Source of the DNA: Serratia quinivorans
GTDB lineage: Bacteria > Pseudomonadota > Gammaproteobacteria > Enterobacterales > Enterobacteriaceae
NCBI GenBank assembly: GCA_900457075.1
Contig: UGYN01000002.1
Span: 2,976,001-3,040,000, forward strand
DNA length: 64,000 nucleotides
Direction: 5' to 3'
This document shows positions 27,802 through 36,920 of this stretch, one piece after another. The notes under the pieces are model-generated. The model was not told where the DNA came from. It saw only the letters and a list, made by a program, of their open reading frames with translations, and did not search any database. The first letter of the stretch is position 1. Every line of letters begins with the position of its first letter. The translations under genes were made by a program, and so were the position numbers.

Positions 27802-29254
27802 TTACTTTAACGGTGAAGGCTTGATGTCTTTAGGGATCGGGCAGCTATAAGGCTGTTCGGCGCGCTGGCGTTCGAACTCGCGGCGGCAGTCCGCCAGCAG
27901 GGCGCTGTCGCTCAGCAGTTCGACGGCGGTGGCCGCCATCACCTTGCCGGCCAGGCACATGCCTTTGTGGGCGATCGAAGTGCGACCCTGTGCCACCAGT
28001 TGCCAGGTGTGCAGCGGAGTGCGAACGCAAAGCAGGGGCTGAAGCACTGGGCGGTCGGCGCGACCCAACTGACATCGCCGACGTCGGTAGAGCCGTACAG
28101 CAGCTCTTCCGATGCCACATAAGGGGCGACCTGATCCATCAACACCTTGTCGCCCAGATTCTGAACCCACTCGCGGCCCGCCGTGCCGCCGGTACGGGCG
28201 ATATTTAACCTGGCATTACGCAGGTCGTCTTTGTTGAGCGTTTGGCGGATTTCCGTGGCGAATTTGCGTTCCGCCTCGCTGTATTCCGGCAGGCCGAAGT
28301 CGCAGACATAGCGATACATCACCTGCTCCATGCTGCGGGTTTGGCACGTAGTTGGAGCAAGCCTTGTCGAAACGCACCGTCATCTGGGTATCGGTCATCA
28401 GCGCTGCGCCTTTGGCGATGTTGATCACCCGTTGGTAAATATCCTGCGCCTGATCGAGCTGTGGCGCGCGGATCAGGTACAGCACCTCGGCATCGGCTTG
28501 CACCACATTGGGGTGAACTGCCACCGGTATTGGTGACGGCATAGTGCAGCCGGGCTTCCTGTACGATGTGCTCACGCAGGAAGTTGGCACCGGTGTTCAT
28601 CAGCGTTACCGCATCCAGCGCGCTGCGGCCAAGGTGCGGTGAGTTGGCTGCGTGAGCAGCGATACCCTTGAACTGAAACGCCGCCTGAATGTTGGCCAAA
28701 GTGCTGGTATTGAACATGCCGCTGAAGCCTTCCGGATGCCAGGTGAGGGCGGCATCCACGTCATCGAACAGGCCTTCACGCACCATAAAGGTTTTGCCGG
28801 AGCCGCCTTCTTCACCCGGGCAGCCGTAGAAACGCACGGTGCCGGTCAGGCGCTGCTGTTGCATCCAGGCCTTCACCGCGAATGCCCCCGCCAGCGCGGC
28901 GGTGCCCAGCAGATTGTGGCCGCAGCCGTGGCCGTTGCCGTTTTCCACCAGCGGCTGCGGAGTGGCGCAGCCGGCCTGTTGGCTCAGTCCGGCGAGTGCG
29001 TCGTACTCGCCCAGCAGCGCGATCACCGGCTGGCCGCTGCCGTAGCTGGCGATAAACGCGGTTTCAATGCCGCCAACGCCGCGCTCAAGCCGAAAACCTT
29101 CCTGCTCCAGCGCGTCGGCCAGCAGATTGGCAGAATAGGTTTCGGTAAAGCGCGTCTCCGGGTGATCCCAGATGCTGTCGCTCAGTGCGCTGAACTGCGG
29201 CTGGTGTTGGTCAATGTACTGATTGATAAACGTAAGCAGTTGCGGGTTACTCAT
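27802..29254 (-). pseudogene. abgB: p-Aminobenzoyl-glutamate hydrolase subunit B, three frameshifts
   Basis: An M20-family amidohydrolase matching E. coli AbgB from the ATG (IWDHPETRF, HGCGHNLLGTAA, CPGEEGGSGKTF) to the C terminus ([13 protein letters not shown]). The frame is broken three times: an extra base in the GGGG at 28510-28513, an extra base in the GGG at 28337-28339, and a missing base near 28026. Corrected, it encodes 483 residues (E. coli AbgB has 481), so nothing else is lost. Either the gene is a recent pseudogene or the sequence has errors. AbgA plus AbgB form the p-aminobenzoyl-glutamate cleaving enzyme. The start overlaps the abgA stop (ATGA). Confidence 0.88.
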
Positions 29255-30567
29255 GCTTTGCTCCCAAAGGTCGGCAGGTTCAGTGCCAGCGACGCCAGCG
29301 TTTTCACCGCCACCGCCATCACCTGTTCGTTAAAATCGAACTTTTCGTTGTGGTGCCCGGCGCTCAGTTCGGTACCGAAAATCACGTAAGAGGCCTGGCC
29401 GCCGTGGGATTTCACCCGTTCCATCATATAAGTGGCGTCTTCGGAACCGGCGGCCTGCTCGCGGCGATCGACGACCGAAGTCAGTTCGGCTATCTCCTGC
29501 GCCTGGCGGTGAATGTAGTCCACCCAGGGCTGGGTCGGTTTACTGCTCTGCGCTGCACCCATCAGGGCGATGTCGTATTCCACGCCGTGCATTTTGGCCG
29601 CGCCTTCGATCACGTTCAGCGCCTGCTGGTAAACAAATTCGTTGATGGCGTTGGTGGCCCCGCGGGTTTCCACCTTCATAAACGCCCGATCGGCAATCAC
29701 GTTGCGGCCGGTTCCGCCCTGCAGCACGCCGACGTTAATGCGTGAGCTGCCCTCGCTGTGGCGTGGGATGGCGTACAGCCCCACGGTGGCCTGCGCCGCC
29801 GCCAGCAGGGCATTACGGCCGTCCTCCGGTTTGGCACCGGCGTGAGAGGCAACGCCACGGTAGGTGACGTCCAGCTTGCTGGTGGCCATAAAGCTGTCGC
29901 TGCCGCACACCAACTCGCCAGCTGCTACGCCGGTGCCAATGTGCACGGCGGTGAAGAAATCAACGTCGTCCACCACGCCGGCTTCCACCATGGATTTTGC
30001 GCCACGAGTGCCTTCTTCTGCCGGCTGGAAAATCAGTTTGATAGTGCCGCTCAGCTGCGCCTCCAGGCTCTTGAACACCCGTGCCAACCCCAGCCCAATG
30101 GTGGTGTGGCCGTCATGACCGCATGCATGCATCATGCCGCTGTTGCAGGAGGCGAAGCCTTCACGGAACGGCAGGTGATCCGGCTGCCGCTTTTCGTTGA
30201 GATCGAGCGCATCCATGTCAACGCGATAGGCGATCACCGGGCCGGGGCGGCCGGTGTCCAGCGTGGCGACAATACCGGCGAAGCCGCCGGAAAAGTGCGG
30301 TAACCACTTCTCCAGTGCCCCCTGTTCGCGGGCGCGCTGCTCCTGTTGCTGCAGAGCTTCGGCGGAAGGCAACCCCATGCGGGCATCGGCATTAATGACT
30401 TCGCGGCCCAGTTGCAGGCGGTAGCCCAGCCGATCCAGTTCTTCCGCCACCAGCGTAGCGGTGCGGAACTCAAACCAGCCGGACTCGGCATAGCGGTGAA
30501 AGTCGCGGCGCCAGGCCTGCAGTTGCGGGGATAAATCTGACACCAACATCGAAAGCGGATTATTCAT
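29251..30567 (-). CDS. abgA: p-Aminobenzoyl-glutamate hydrolase subunit A
   Basis: A 438-residue M20 peptidase-family amidohydrolase like E. coli AbgA. Metal-site motifs are visible: YRVDMDALDL, MHACGHDGHTTIGLGLA and FQPAEEGTRGAKSMVEAG, with a final histidine in SAGHHNEKFD. With AbgB it cleaves p-aminobenzoyl-glutamate to p-aminobenzoate and glutamate. It is first in the abgABT operon, divergent from abgR. Confidence 0.94.
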   Translation of the reverse strand: MNNPLSMLVSDLSPQLQAWRRDFHRYAESGWFEFRTATLVAEELDRLGYRLQLGREVINADARMGLPSAEALQQQEQRAREQGALEKWLPHFSGGFAGIVATLDTGRPGPVIAYRVDMDALDLNEKRQPDHLPFREGFASCNSGMMHACGHDGHTTIGLGLARVFKSLEAQLSGTIKLIFQPAEEGTRGAKSMVEAGVVDDVDFFTAVHIGTGVAAGELVCGSDSFMATSKLDVTYRGVASHAGAKPEDGRNALLAAAQATVGLYAIPRHSEGSSRINVGVLQGGTGRNVIADRAFMKVETRGATNAINEFVYQQALNVIEGAAKMHGVEYDIALMGAAQSSKPTQPWVDYIHRQAQEIAELTSVVDRREQAAGSEDATYMMERVKSHGGQASYVIFGTELSAGHHNEKFDFNEQVMAVAVKTLASLALNLPTFGSKA

Positions 30568-30838
30568 TGGGAGATCTCATTGGTTATCGCGCCCAGGCAA
30601 ACGCCGGGCAGCAGTGGTGCGCTGAACTGAGGTCAGACGGTGGAACTGTTTAATGAAAAAGACGTATTTAGTGACTAACTGCCGTGAAATGCGCTTATTG
30701 GCGCAGAAAATGCGTTTAATTAAGCGAAATAAGAATTTGGTTATTTATTATGTTTTTTTCGAATGTACACAATGGAATCGGGCTAAATAAGATGCCAATA
30801 TCTTGCTATTGATAAACAACGGTTATCACCATTCGCCT

Positions 30839-31735
30839 ATGCCAGCCTCAATAAAATTGCACCAATTACGTGCGTTTGTAGAAGTCAGCCGTCAGGGCAG
30901 TATTCGCGCCGCCAGCCGGACTTCACAGCTTTCGCAGCCTGCGCTGACCAAGTCGATTCAGGAGCTGGAGACGGTGCTGGGGGCCAAGCTGTTTATCCGC
31001 CGTAGCCAGGGCGTGGTGCTGACCGACTGCGGCGATAACTTTTTCCAGCATGCCAGCCTGATCCTCGAAGAGCTGCGGGTGGCGCAGGAGGATATCCAGC
31101 AACGGCTGGGGCTGGCGGGCGGCTCGGTGAATATCGGCGTCGGCGGCAGCATTGCGCGCACCGTGATGCCGCAGGTGATTAATCAGTTCCACCGTGAATA
31201 TCCAAAGGTCAAAGTGCGGATTGTCGAAGGGCAACTGGTGTCGATGATCCCGGAACTTCGCCAGGGTGAACTGGATTTCACGGTCAATACCTATTACCCC
31301 AGCAGCCTGGACAATGAATTGCAGTACGAACGGCTGATGGAGAAAGAGTACAAGGTGGTGGTGCGCAAGGGGCATCCGATGGAGGGGGCGACGTCACTCA
31401 GGCAACTGCAGCACTGCGACTGGACCATGCCGACGCCAAAGGGCAGCTACTACCGGCTACTGCACGACTTGTTCGGGGATTTGGGAATGGCGCCGTCTAT
31501 CAGCGTCACCTGCGAGACTTTTATGGCCTGCACCAGCCTGGTGGCGCAGAGCGACTTTGTCAGCATTCTGTCGGTAGATGTGATCTCCGACCCGATATTG
31601 GGTAAACATCTGGTGCCGCTGGCGCTGGAGGAGAGCCTGCCAAAAGCGACGTTTTATCTGATCCAGCGTAAAGACACCACGCTGACGCCGATGGGCGCAC
31701 ACCTGGCGCGCCTGTTCCGCTTGTACTGCCGCTAA
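30839..31735 (+). CDS. abgR: LysR-family regulator of the abg operon
   Basis: A 298-residue LysR regulator. The N-terminal winged helix (LHQLRAFVEVSRQGSIRAAS, then SQPALTKSIQELE) covers residues 1-65, followed by a substrate-binding domain. It is divergent from abgABT with a 271-bp shared region, the arrangement in E. coli, so it should control that operon. I start it at ATG 30839 because the family N terminus MPASIKLHQLRAF begins there; the longer frame from 30803 adds only leader. Confidence 0.9.
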   Translation: MPASIKLHQLRAFVEVSRQGSIRAASRTSQLSQPALTKSIQELETVLGAKLFIRRSQGVVLTDCGDNFFQHASLILEELRVAQEDIQQRLGLAGGSVNIGVGGSIARTVMPQVINQFHREYPKVKVRIVEGQLVSMIPELRQGELDFTVNTYYPSSLDNELQYERLMEKEYKVVVRKGHPMEGATSLRQLQHCDWTMPTPKGSYYRLLHDLFGDLGMAPSISVTCETFMACTSLVAQSDFVSILSVDVISDPILGKHLVPLALEESLPKATFYLIQRKDTTLTPMGAHLARLFRLYCR

Positions 31736-31771
31736 AGGGAATTCTCCTTTCGAACACCCTGCACGGAAATC

Positions 31772-33919
31772 TCAGGCTTTACCCATTAACGGATCGCTGA
31801 CGCTGTGGTCGCCGTTCTCCAGCCGGCCTGCCAGTCGGCGTTGCCAGCCCTGTGCCCCCTGCAGTGAAAGATCGTACCAGCCACCGCTGGATTTGGTAGC
31901 AAAGGCCTGCTGATGGCGGCCACCCGCCGGCAGTTCAATCTGCCAGGGGCCTTTTTGCGTATAAGGGCAGCGGGCGATGGTTACCGTTGTTGCCTGGCTA
32001 CCCGCGTTGGTTAGCGTTAGCGATAAACGATCGCCCTGCGGGGTGAGTTGCACTTCCGGCTGCGGCTGCAGAACGCTGCCACCCAGCTCACGATGAAAAC
32101 CGTTGGGGCCTAGCAACCACAGGTGGTAGCGATCCGCCGTTAGCCAGTTGTCACTGACCGCTTTACCGGCCTCGACGGTATAGCGCCGTGGGATCTGCTC
32201 CAGACTCAGCAGGTCATACACATGAAAGACCACGCCCTGTTCGCCAGTGTTGTACAGGTTGAGCGTCAGCATTTTTTGCTCGGGGTTGCTGCTGGCCTCA
32301 ACGTGCAGCTGGTAAGGCAGCGCACGCGATGGGCGTGCCAGTCGCGACTGATGCGGTAACTGTTGCCTGTTCACCGGCGGCAAGGGCACCTGCGGTAACT
32401 GTTCCTGTCGCTGGCGCAGACTGTCGGCGGCGTGGCGACTGGTGGTGGGCAGACGAGGCAAGGTTTCCTCATTAGGGTCGACAAAGTTGAAGGCGGAAGT
32501 GAGGTCACCACAGACCGCCCGTCGCCAGGCGCTGATGTTCGGTTCATGCACCTGGAAACGTTTTTCTAAAAATTGCAGTACCGAGGTGTGGTCGAATACC
32601 TGTGAATTGACCCAGCCGCCACGGCTCCAGGGAGACAGCACCAACATCGGTACTCGCGGCCCTGGGCCATAGATACGGCCGTCCGGTGGCGGTTGCTCTT
32701 GTGAACCGGGTGGGGCGACATGCTGAAAGATTTCACTATCGAACGGCACCGTCGATTTACCGGCGAAGCTGCCGTCTTCACGCAGTGACGGGGCCGAGGG
32801 CGAAGGCATATGGTCGAAGAAACCGTCGTTTTCGTCGTAATTGACCAGCAGCACGGTCTTGCTCCACACCTCCGGGTTATCCGTCAGCGCATTGAGGATC
32901 TCCTGGGTAAACCAGCCGCCCTGCACCGGGCTGGAAGGCCCGGGGTGCTCCGAGTAGGCCGCCGGGGCGATAATCCAGCTTACCTGCGGCAGCTTGCCCT
33001 GCTGTACGTCGTTACGAAAGCCGGTCAGCATCGCATCCAGATCGTTGCCGTCGGCTGCCGGCAGCGTATTGCCATTGCCCTTGTACAGCGGGGCTTCAAC
33101 GTTCAATTCATCGCTATAGGGTACAAAGGCGGTGAAGTCTTTTGGCGGCTGTGCCGGGTTGCCGACCTTAACGCTGGCGGCACGGTACTGGCGGAATCCC
33201 GCCAGTGGGTTGTCGGTGAAGTTATCAGGCAAAAACTGATAGACCTTCCAACTGACGCCGCCGGCCTCCAGCCGCTCCGGATAGGTCTGCCACTGGTAGC
33301 CGACTTCCGCCGGGCCGGGGCTGTCCCACTCGTTGACCACCACCGCGACCTCGGCCGCCGTCGGGCCATTGGTGCCGGTCCAGTGGAACAGGCGGTTGGT
33401 GTTGGTGCCGGCGTGGATCGAGCAATGATAGGCGTCGCACAGGGTGAAGGTTTCGGCCAGCGCAAACTGGAACGGTAATTCGTGCCGACGGTAATAGCCC
33501 ATCGAGGTGGGCGTTTTGTAGGTCGGCCAGGCGCTCATGCGGCCGCTGTCCCAGGCGGATTGTTCATCTACCCACGAATGCGGCGTGCCGCTTACCCGTT
33601 GGGCATTGCCGAGCTTGCTGTCGAGATGATAGGGCAACACCAACCGATGTTCCCCCTGCTGCTGCCAGACGTGACGGTCGCCGGGCAAAGGAATGGTGAT
33701 GCGATCGCTAAAGCCGCGTACGCCGGGCAGAGTGCCGAAGTAATGGTCGAAAGAGCGGTTTTCCTGCATCAGGATCACTACGTGTTCGACATCGTTAAGG
33801 GTGCCGGTACGGTTATTGGCGGGGATTGCCAGCGCTTTGCGGATCGAGGCGGGTAACAGTGAAAAAGCCGATCCGATGGCGGCAGCCCGCAGTATTTCTC
33901 TGCGCGAAAAATCAGGCAT
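31772..33919 (-). CDS. Phospholipase C, phosphocholine-specific type, Tat-exported
   Basis: A 715-residue enzyme of the PlcN/PlcH (bacterial PC-PLC) family. The N terminus is a twin-arginine signal (SRREILRAAAIGSAF, Arg6-Arg7). The phosphoesterase domain follows, with VEHVVILMQENRSFDHYFGT, CDAYHCSIHAGTNTNRL and NYDENDGFFDH. Two small beta-domains of the DUF756 type end the protein. It should hydrolyse phospholipid head groups after export in a folded state and could serve phosphate scavenging or host-membrane damage. There is no obvious partner gene (plcR) nearby. Whether it is haemolytic cannot be told from sequence. Confidence 0.88.
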   Translation of the reverse strand: MPDFSRREILRAAAIGSAFSLLPASIRKALAIPANNRTGTLNDVEHVVILMQENRSFDHYFGTLPGVRGFSDRITIPLPGDRHVWQQQGEHRLVLPYHLDSKLGNAQRVSGTPHSWVDEQSAWDSGRMSAWPTYKTPTSMGYYRRHELPFQFALAETFTLCDAYHCSIHAGTNTNRLFHWTGTNGPTAAEVAVVVNEWDSPGPAEVGYQWQTYPERLEAGGVSWKVYQFLPDNFTDNPLAGFRQYRAASVKVGNPAQPPKDFTAFVPYSDELNVEAPLYKGNGNTLPAADGNDLDAMLTGFRNDVQQGKLPQVSWIIAPAAYSEHPGPSSPVQGGWFTQEILNALTDNPEVWSKTVLLVNYDENDGFFDHMPSPSAPSLREDGSFAGKSTVPFDSEIFQHVAPPGSQEQPPPDGRIYGPGPRVPMLVLSPWSRGGWVNSQVFDHTSVLQFLEKRFQVHEPNISAWRRAVCGDLTSAFNFVDPNEETLPRLPTTSRHAADSLRQRQEQLPQVPLPPVNRQQLPHQSRLARPSRALPYQLHVEASSNPEQKMLTLNLYNTGEQGVVFHVYDLLSLEQIPRRYTVEAGKAVSDNWLTADRYHLWLLGPNGFHRELGGSVLQPQPEVQLTPQGDRLSLTLTNAGSQATTVTIARCPYTQKGPWQIELPAGGRHQQAFATKSSGGWYDLSLQGAQGWQRRLAGRLENGDHSVSDPLMGKA

Positions 33920-34008
33920 GCGTCGTTAATCTCCCTGTGGGGTGTTTTGAAGATAGTTGTTAACGACGGTAATGGCGAAAAATAACAAACAGATGACGGG
34001 GAGAAATA

Positions 34009-34028
34009 ATGCCCCCGGGCGGGGGCAT
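34009..34028 (-). terminator. Terminator after queF
   Basis: ATGCCCCC-GGGC-GGGGGCAT is an 8-bp perfect stem with a 4-base loop, 13 bp past the queF stop. On the minus strand it is followed by TATTTCT. It closes the xre-VUT-queF operon. Confidence 0.65.
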
Positions 34029-34041
34029 GACAAGTGGAGCG

Positions 34042-34890
34042 TTATTGCCTGATCAAACGGCCCAGGGTCGGCGCCGTTTCAAAATCGCTGCGGAACGGGT
34101 TGATGTCCAGACCGCCGCGGCGGGTATAGCGGGCGAACACGCTGAGTTTCTCCGGCTGGCAGCTTTGTTTGATGTCGTTAAAAATACGCTCGACACACTG
34201 TTCGTGGAACTCATTATGCTGGCGGAAGGAGATCAGATAGCGCAGCAGGCGCTCGCGATCGATTTTACGGCCCTGATAGTGGATCACCACGCTGCCCCAG
34301 TCCGGCTGATTGGTCACCAGACAGTTGGATTTCAGCAGGTTGGAGGACAGTGTCTCCGTCACTATTTCCGCCTGTTCGCTGGTGGCACCGATCAGATATT
34401 CCGGTTTGAAGTCAAAATCATCCACGGCGATATCCAGGTCGTCGATATTGATGCCCGGCAGGGCGTCGATCTGCGCTGAATAACCGTCCAACCCCGGATA
34501 CAGCTTCACCCCAACCTGACCATTGGCGGCCTGCGACAGATCTTTTTGCATCGCGGCGCTGACCTGTTCCACGCTGTCGAAGCGCGTCTGGTTAAAGCTG
34601 TTGAGATACAGTTTGAATGATTTGGACTCGATCAGGTTGGTGGACGAATGGGGCAGAGTAAATTCACCAATCCCCACCACCGGTTTGCCTTTGGCGTTGA
34701 GCCAGGAAAGTTCGAAGGCGGTCCACAGGTCGAAGCCGCTGAATGGCAGTTTGCGTTCATCCACGCCGATCAGATCGCGACCGCGTGCGCGCGGCAGGGC
34801 TTCGAGCAATTCGGGAGCATACTGATCCGGATAATCGGAGTTGGCGCCAAGATGGGTGATTTTATCTTGTTTTTTGATATGCATATTCAT
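34042..34890 (-). CDS. queF: NADPH-dependent 7-cyano-7-deazaguanine reductase
   Basis: A 282-residue, long-form (YqcD/two-domain) QueF. The catalytic cysteine is Cys190 in LLKSNCLVT and the acid Asp197 in NQPDWGS, the same numbers as in E. coli Que[18 protein letters not shown] and [18 protein letters not shown] (His229, Glu230) are intact. It reduces preQ0 to preQ1 in queuosine synthesis. Start ATG 34890 with AAGGAGC ahead, overlapping the end of the transporter gene by 29 bp, so translation is coupled. Unlike the usual free-standing queF, this one sits in an operon with a preQ-type transporter and a regulator. Confidence 0.95.
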   Translation of the reverse strand: MNMHIKKQDKITHLGANSDYPDQYAPELLEALPRARGRDLIGVDERKLPFSGFDLWTAFELSWLNAKGKPVVGIGEFTLPHSSTNLIESKSFKLYLNSFNQTRFDSVEQVSAAMQKDLSQAANGQVGVKLYPGLDGYSAQIDALPGINIDDLDIAVDDFDFKPEYLIGATSEQAEIVTETLSSNLLKSNCLVTNQPDWGSVVIHYQGRKIDRERLLRYLISFRQHNEFHEQCVERIFNDIKQSCQPEKLSVFARYTRRGGLDINPFRSDFETAPTLGRLIRQ

Positions 34891-35758
34891 TGCTCCTTGC
34901 AAGATCGGTATTGATATAACGGTTAAACAGGCTACGGGCGGCGTATATCGGCCCGACGCCCACCAGGGCGTAGACCACCTTAATCAGGAACTGCGACAGG
35001 ATCATGGTTTTGATGATGTCCCAGCTCAATACGTTGTAGAACGCCAGGGTACAGAACACCAGGCTGTCGATGGCCGAGGCCACCACGGTGCTGGTGATTA
35101 CCCGTACAAACAGATAGCGGGAGTTGGTCAGCTCTTTGATTTTGCACAGCAGCCAGGAGTTGACGTTCTCGGAGATTAAATAGGCGGCAGATGAGGCTAC
35201 CAGCACCGCCATGATGCTGTGGACGATACCGTCATAAGTCTGGCTGAACTCCCACTGCGGAATGCTCGGTACCAGCGTGGTTGCCCAAACGCCCAGCACA
35301 AAAATCAGGTTGGCCATAAACGAGATGATAATGGTGCGCCTGGCCAGCCGCAGCCCATAAAATTCGTTCAGAATATCCACCAGGATAAAGGTCAGGGGGT
35401 AAATAAATATCGCCGGGGGCGTGATGATGTTCAATGCAGCAATTTCAATCGGTTTGACGCCGCACAGGGTTGAGAAGATATAAATCACGCTGAGCGCCAC
35501 GGTAATAATCAGATAGGCATACCAGGAGCGTTCATGACGATCGCTGAGCTCATAGGCGGTTTGCTGCTGATTGTTACCGTAGATTTTGCGATACAGTGCC
35601 TGTAGCTCATGGCGGCTCAGATCTTCCGATATATCGCTGTCGGCCAGCTCATTGAGCCCCATGGTAATGGTTTTGCCGGTGGCTAATACCATGACATTGG
35701 CAGCCAAAGTGCCATGCCGGGTAAAGCCCAATAGCTTGAACTTTTGATTCGGTTCCAT
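34862..35758 (-). CDS. VUT/YhhQ-family queuosine-precursor transporter with N-terminal extension
   Basis: A 298-residue protein. Residues from about 79 on form a YhhQ/QueT-like (VUT, DUF165) membrane domain with six or so hydrophobic segments: [19 protein letters not shown], and [20 protein letters not shown] near the conserved SE..NSW site. E. coli YhhQ imports preQ0 and preQ1, so this is a likely 7-deazaguanine importer. The first ~78 residues are a soluble extension, absent from the ~220-residue YhhQ, with a short beta-like part ([20 protein letters not shown]) then helices. Its ATG follows the regulator stop immediately (TAA-ATG), and its end overlaps queF. Confidence 0.85.
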   Translation of the reverse strand: MEPNQKFKLLGFTRHGTLAANVMVLATGKTITMGLNELADSDISEDLSRHELQALYRKIYGNNQQQTAYELSDRHERSWYAYLIITVALSVIYIFSTLCGVKPIEIAALNIITPPAIFIYPLTFILVDILNEFYGLRLARRTIIISFMANLIFVLGVWATTLVPSIPQWEFSQTYDGIVHSIMAVLVASSAAYLISENVNSWLLCKIKELTNSRYLFVRVITSTVVASAIDSLVFCTLAFYNVLSWDIIKTMILSQFLIKVVYALVGVGPIYAARSLFNRYINTDLARSNEYAYQKTR

Positions 35759-36373
35759 TTATAGCCTTTCTCCAAAGATATAACCCAGGAATTGCACGGT
35801 ATCCTGATGATTTTTCTCCATGCTGCTTTCTTCTTTGTCGTTAACCACAAAGAAGCCGTATTTTCCCGAGTGATACAATAAAGGCGAATCGCAAACTAAT
35901 ACCGGCGGGCGTTTTATAATAATGACCTCGCCTGGGATAAATGAACCTTTTATTTCGGTCTCTATGCGCATTGCTACCATATTTGACTCATCGCCGAAGA
36001 AATAAGTCAAAGGGAACTCTGTGACCAGTTGGCCGATCTTCTTACCGGCAACCGCTAAATAACGCGACTGCGGAATAACAGGAATTGCGGAAGGATTTTT
36101 ATTACCTTCGGTGGACAGGGTTTCATTGAGCAGCTCCAGTTTTTCCAGATCATAGTCTTCGATCTCTTCGCAGGAAACGCCGAAGAAATCTGAAATCCGG
36201 TTAACCGTGGCTTGCTGCACGTTGTTGACCCGTCCATCGAGGATCTTGTAGATAGTGGTACGCGTCAGGCCAGTACGGTTAGAGAAGGATGCCTTGGTTT
36301 CGCCACGGGTGCGCATCAGATATTCAATATTCTTAATGATGTTGCTTTTGCGCTGGGCGTTAGTGGTCTTCAT
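35759..36373 (-). CDS. XRE-family regulator with LexA/S24-like C-terminal domain
   Basis: A 204-residue regulator. The N-terminal helix-turn-helix is at about residues 13-68 (RGETKASFSNRTGLTRTTIY, ILDGRVNNVQQATVN). The C-terminal half resembles the beta-fold of LexA or phage repressors (MVAMRIETEIKGSFIPGEVI), but I see no convincing Ser-Lys protease pair, so it may be a ligand-sensing rather than self-cleaving domain. I start it at ATG 36373: AAGGA is 6 bases ahead, while ATG 36379 is too close. It is first in the operon with the VUT transporter and queF, so it probably controls them in response to a precursor. Confidence 0.72.
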   Translation of the reverse strand: MKTTNAQRKSNIIKNIEYLMRTRGETKASFSNRTGLTRTTIYKILDGRVNNVQQATVNRISDFFGVSCEEIEDYDLEKLELLNETLSTEGNKNPSAIPVIPQSRYLAVAGKKIGQLVTEFPLTYFFGDESNMVAMRIETEIKGSFIPGEVIIIKRPPVLVCDSPLLYHSGKYGFFVVNDKEESSMEKNHQDTVQFLGYIFGERL

Positions 36374-36404
36374 AAGCATTCCTTACAATATTCTGGCCGG
36401 CTTT

Positions 36405-36432
36405 ACTATATCGCACGCGCTGACATTGTCCA
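36405..36432 (-). promoter_or_regulatory. Sigma-70-like promoter of the xre-VUT-queF operon
   Basis: On the minus strand TGGACA, 16 bases, TATAGT lies about 32-59 bp ahead of the regulator ATG. The -35 box overlaps the small palindrome GACA-N-TGTC (36422-36430), a natural place for an autoregulatory XRE operator. The promoter fit is good; the operator role is inference. Confidence 0.5.
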
Positions 36433-36597
36433 GAATTGCCATTGGAAGAGGGAGGGTAACCGGCTGATTAATCTTTGAAAACGTATGTTAAACGGCTTCG
36501 TATCACCCCTAATGATACTTTCACCCTGTTGAGTGAAAAGTGGAATGAAAGTAATTAAATACAAATCAATCGCTTAGATGGTGAATCCATAAAAGTG

Positions 36598-36632
36598 AAC
36601 ACAAAAGTGGGTTTTGTGTCTACTTTTGTGTT
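36598..36632. promoter_or_regulatory. 11-bp perfect inverted repeat
   Basis: AACACAAAAGT (36598-36608) and ACTTTTGTGTT (36622-36632) are exact inverted repeats with a 13-base spacer that itself contains TTTTGTGT, so alternative pairings are possible. It could be a tandem operator or an mRNA structure ahead of the regulator operon. Function unknown. Confidence 0.5.
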
Positions 36633-36862
36633 GACCATGGTGCTTTTTGTGAGCTACTGTTCATCCATACTGAAGTGTTTCTTGACGGTCAAAACAGTTA
36701 ATAACCGATTGTCTGACAACTTCTATAATAAAAAACTCAGGGAGGGAGGCGTTTCCATTCTCTGGGTAATAAAGGATGTTTTAGCTACCGACACCAGGGA
36801 ATTCCAATCAGGTTTCAGTTTTAAAACCGCAGTTTTTAGTCCACTAAATCCTCATTCTATAG

Positions 36863-36897
36863 TATTACCACTCACCCGTTGCAGGAGAGTGGTAATA
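36863..36897 (-). terminator. Hairpin after the NCS1 permease gene
   Basis: TATTACCACTC and GAGTGGTAATA form an 11-bp perfect stem with a 13-base loop, 24 bp beyond the permease stop. No T-run follows on the minus strand, so termination may be weak. Confidence 0.5.
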
Positions 36898-36920
36898 GCA
36901 TTTCGTCGCTGGCAACCGAA

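Larger units (their letters stand above)
36374..36920. other. 547-bp intergenic region ahead of the xre-VUT-queF operon
   Basis: No convincing gene. It holds the operon promoter near its left end, an inverted repeat TTTCAC (36519-36524)/GTGAAA (36533-36538) and an 11-bp inverted repeat at 36598-36632. A hairpin (36863-36897) follows the permease stop. A 183-codon frame on the + strand from GTG 36595 runs into the permease gene antisense and starts inside the repeat, so I treat it as chance. Confidence 0.6.

Noticed and set aside
36374-36600. A preQ1 riboswitch ahead of the xre-VUT-queF operon
   Set aside because: I looked for the conserved preQ1-I/II elements in the minus-strand leader and saw none; the promoter to start distance is also too short for a large aptamer.
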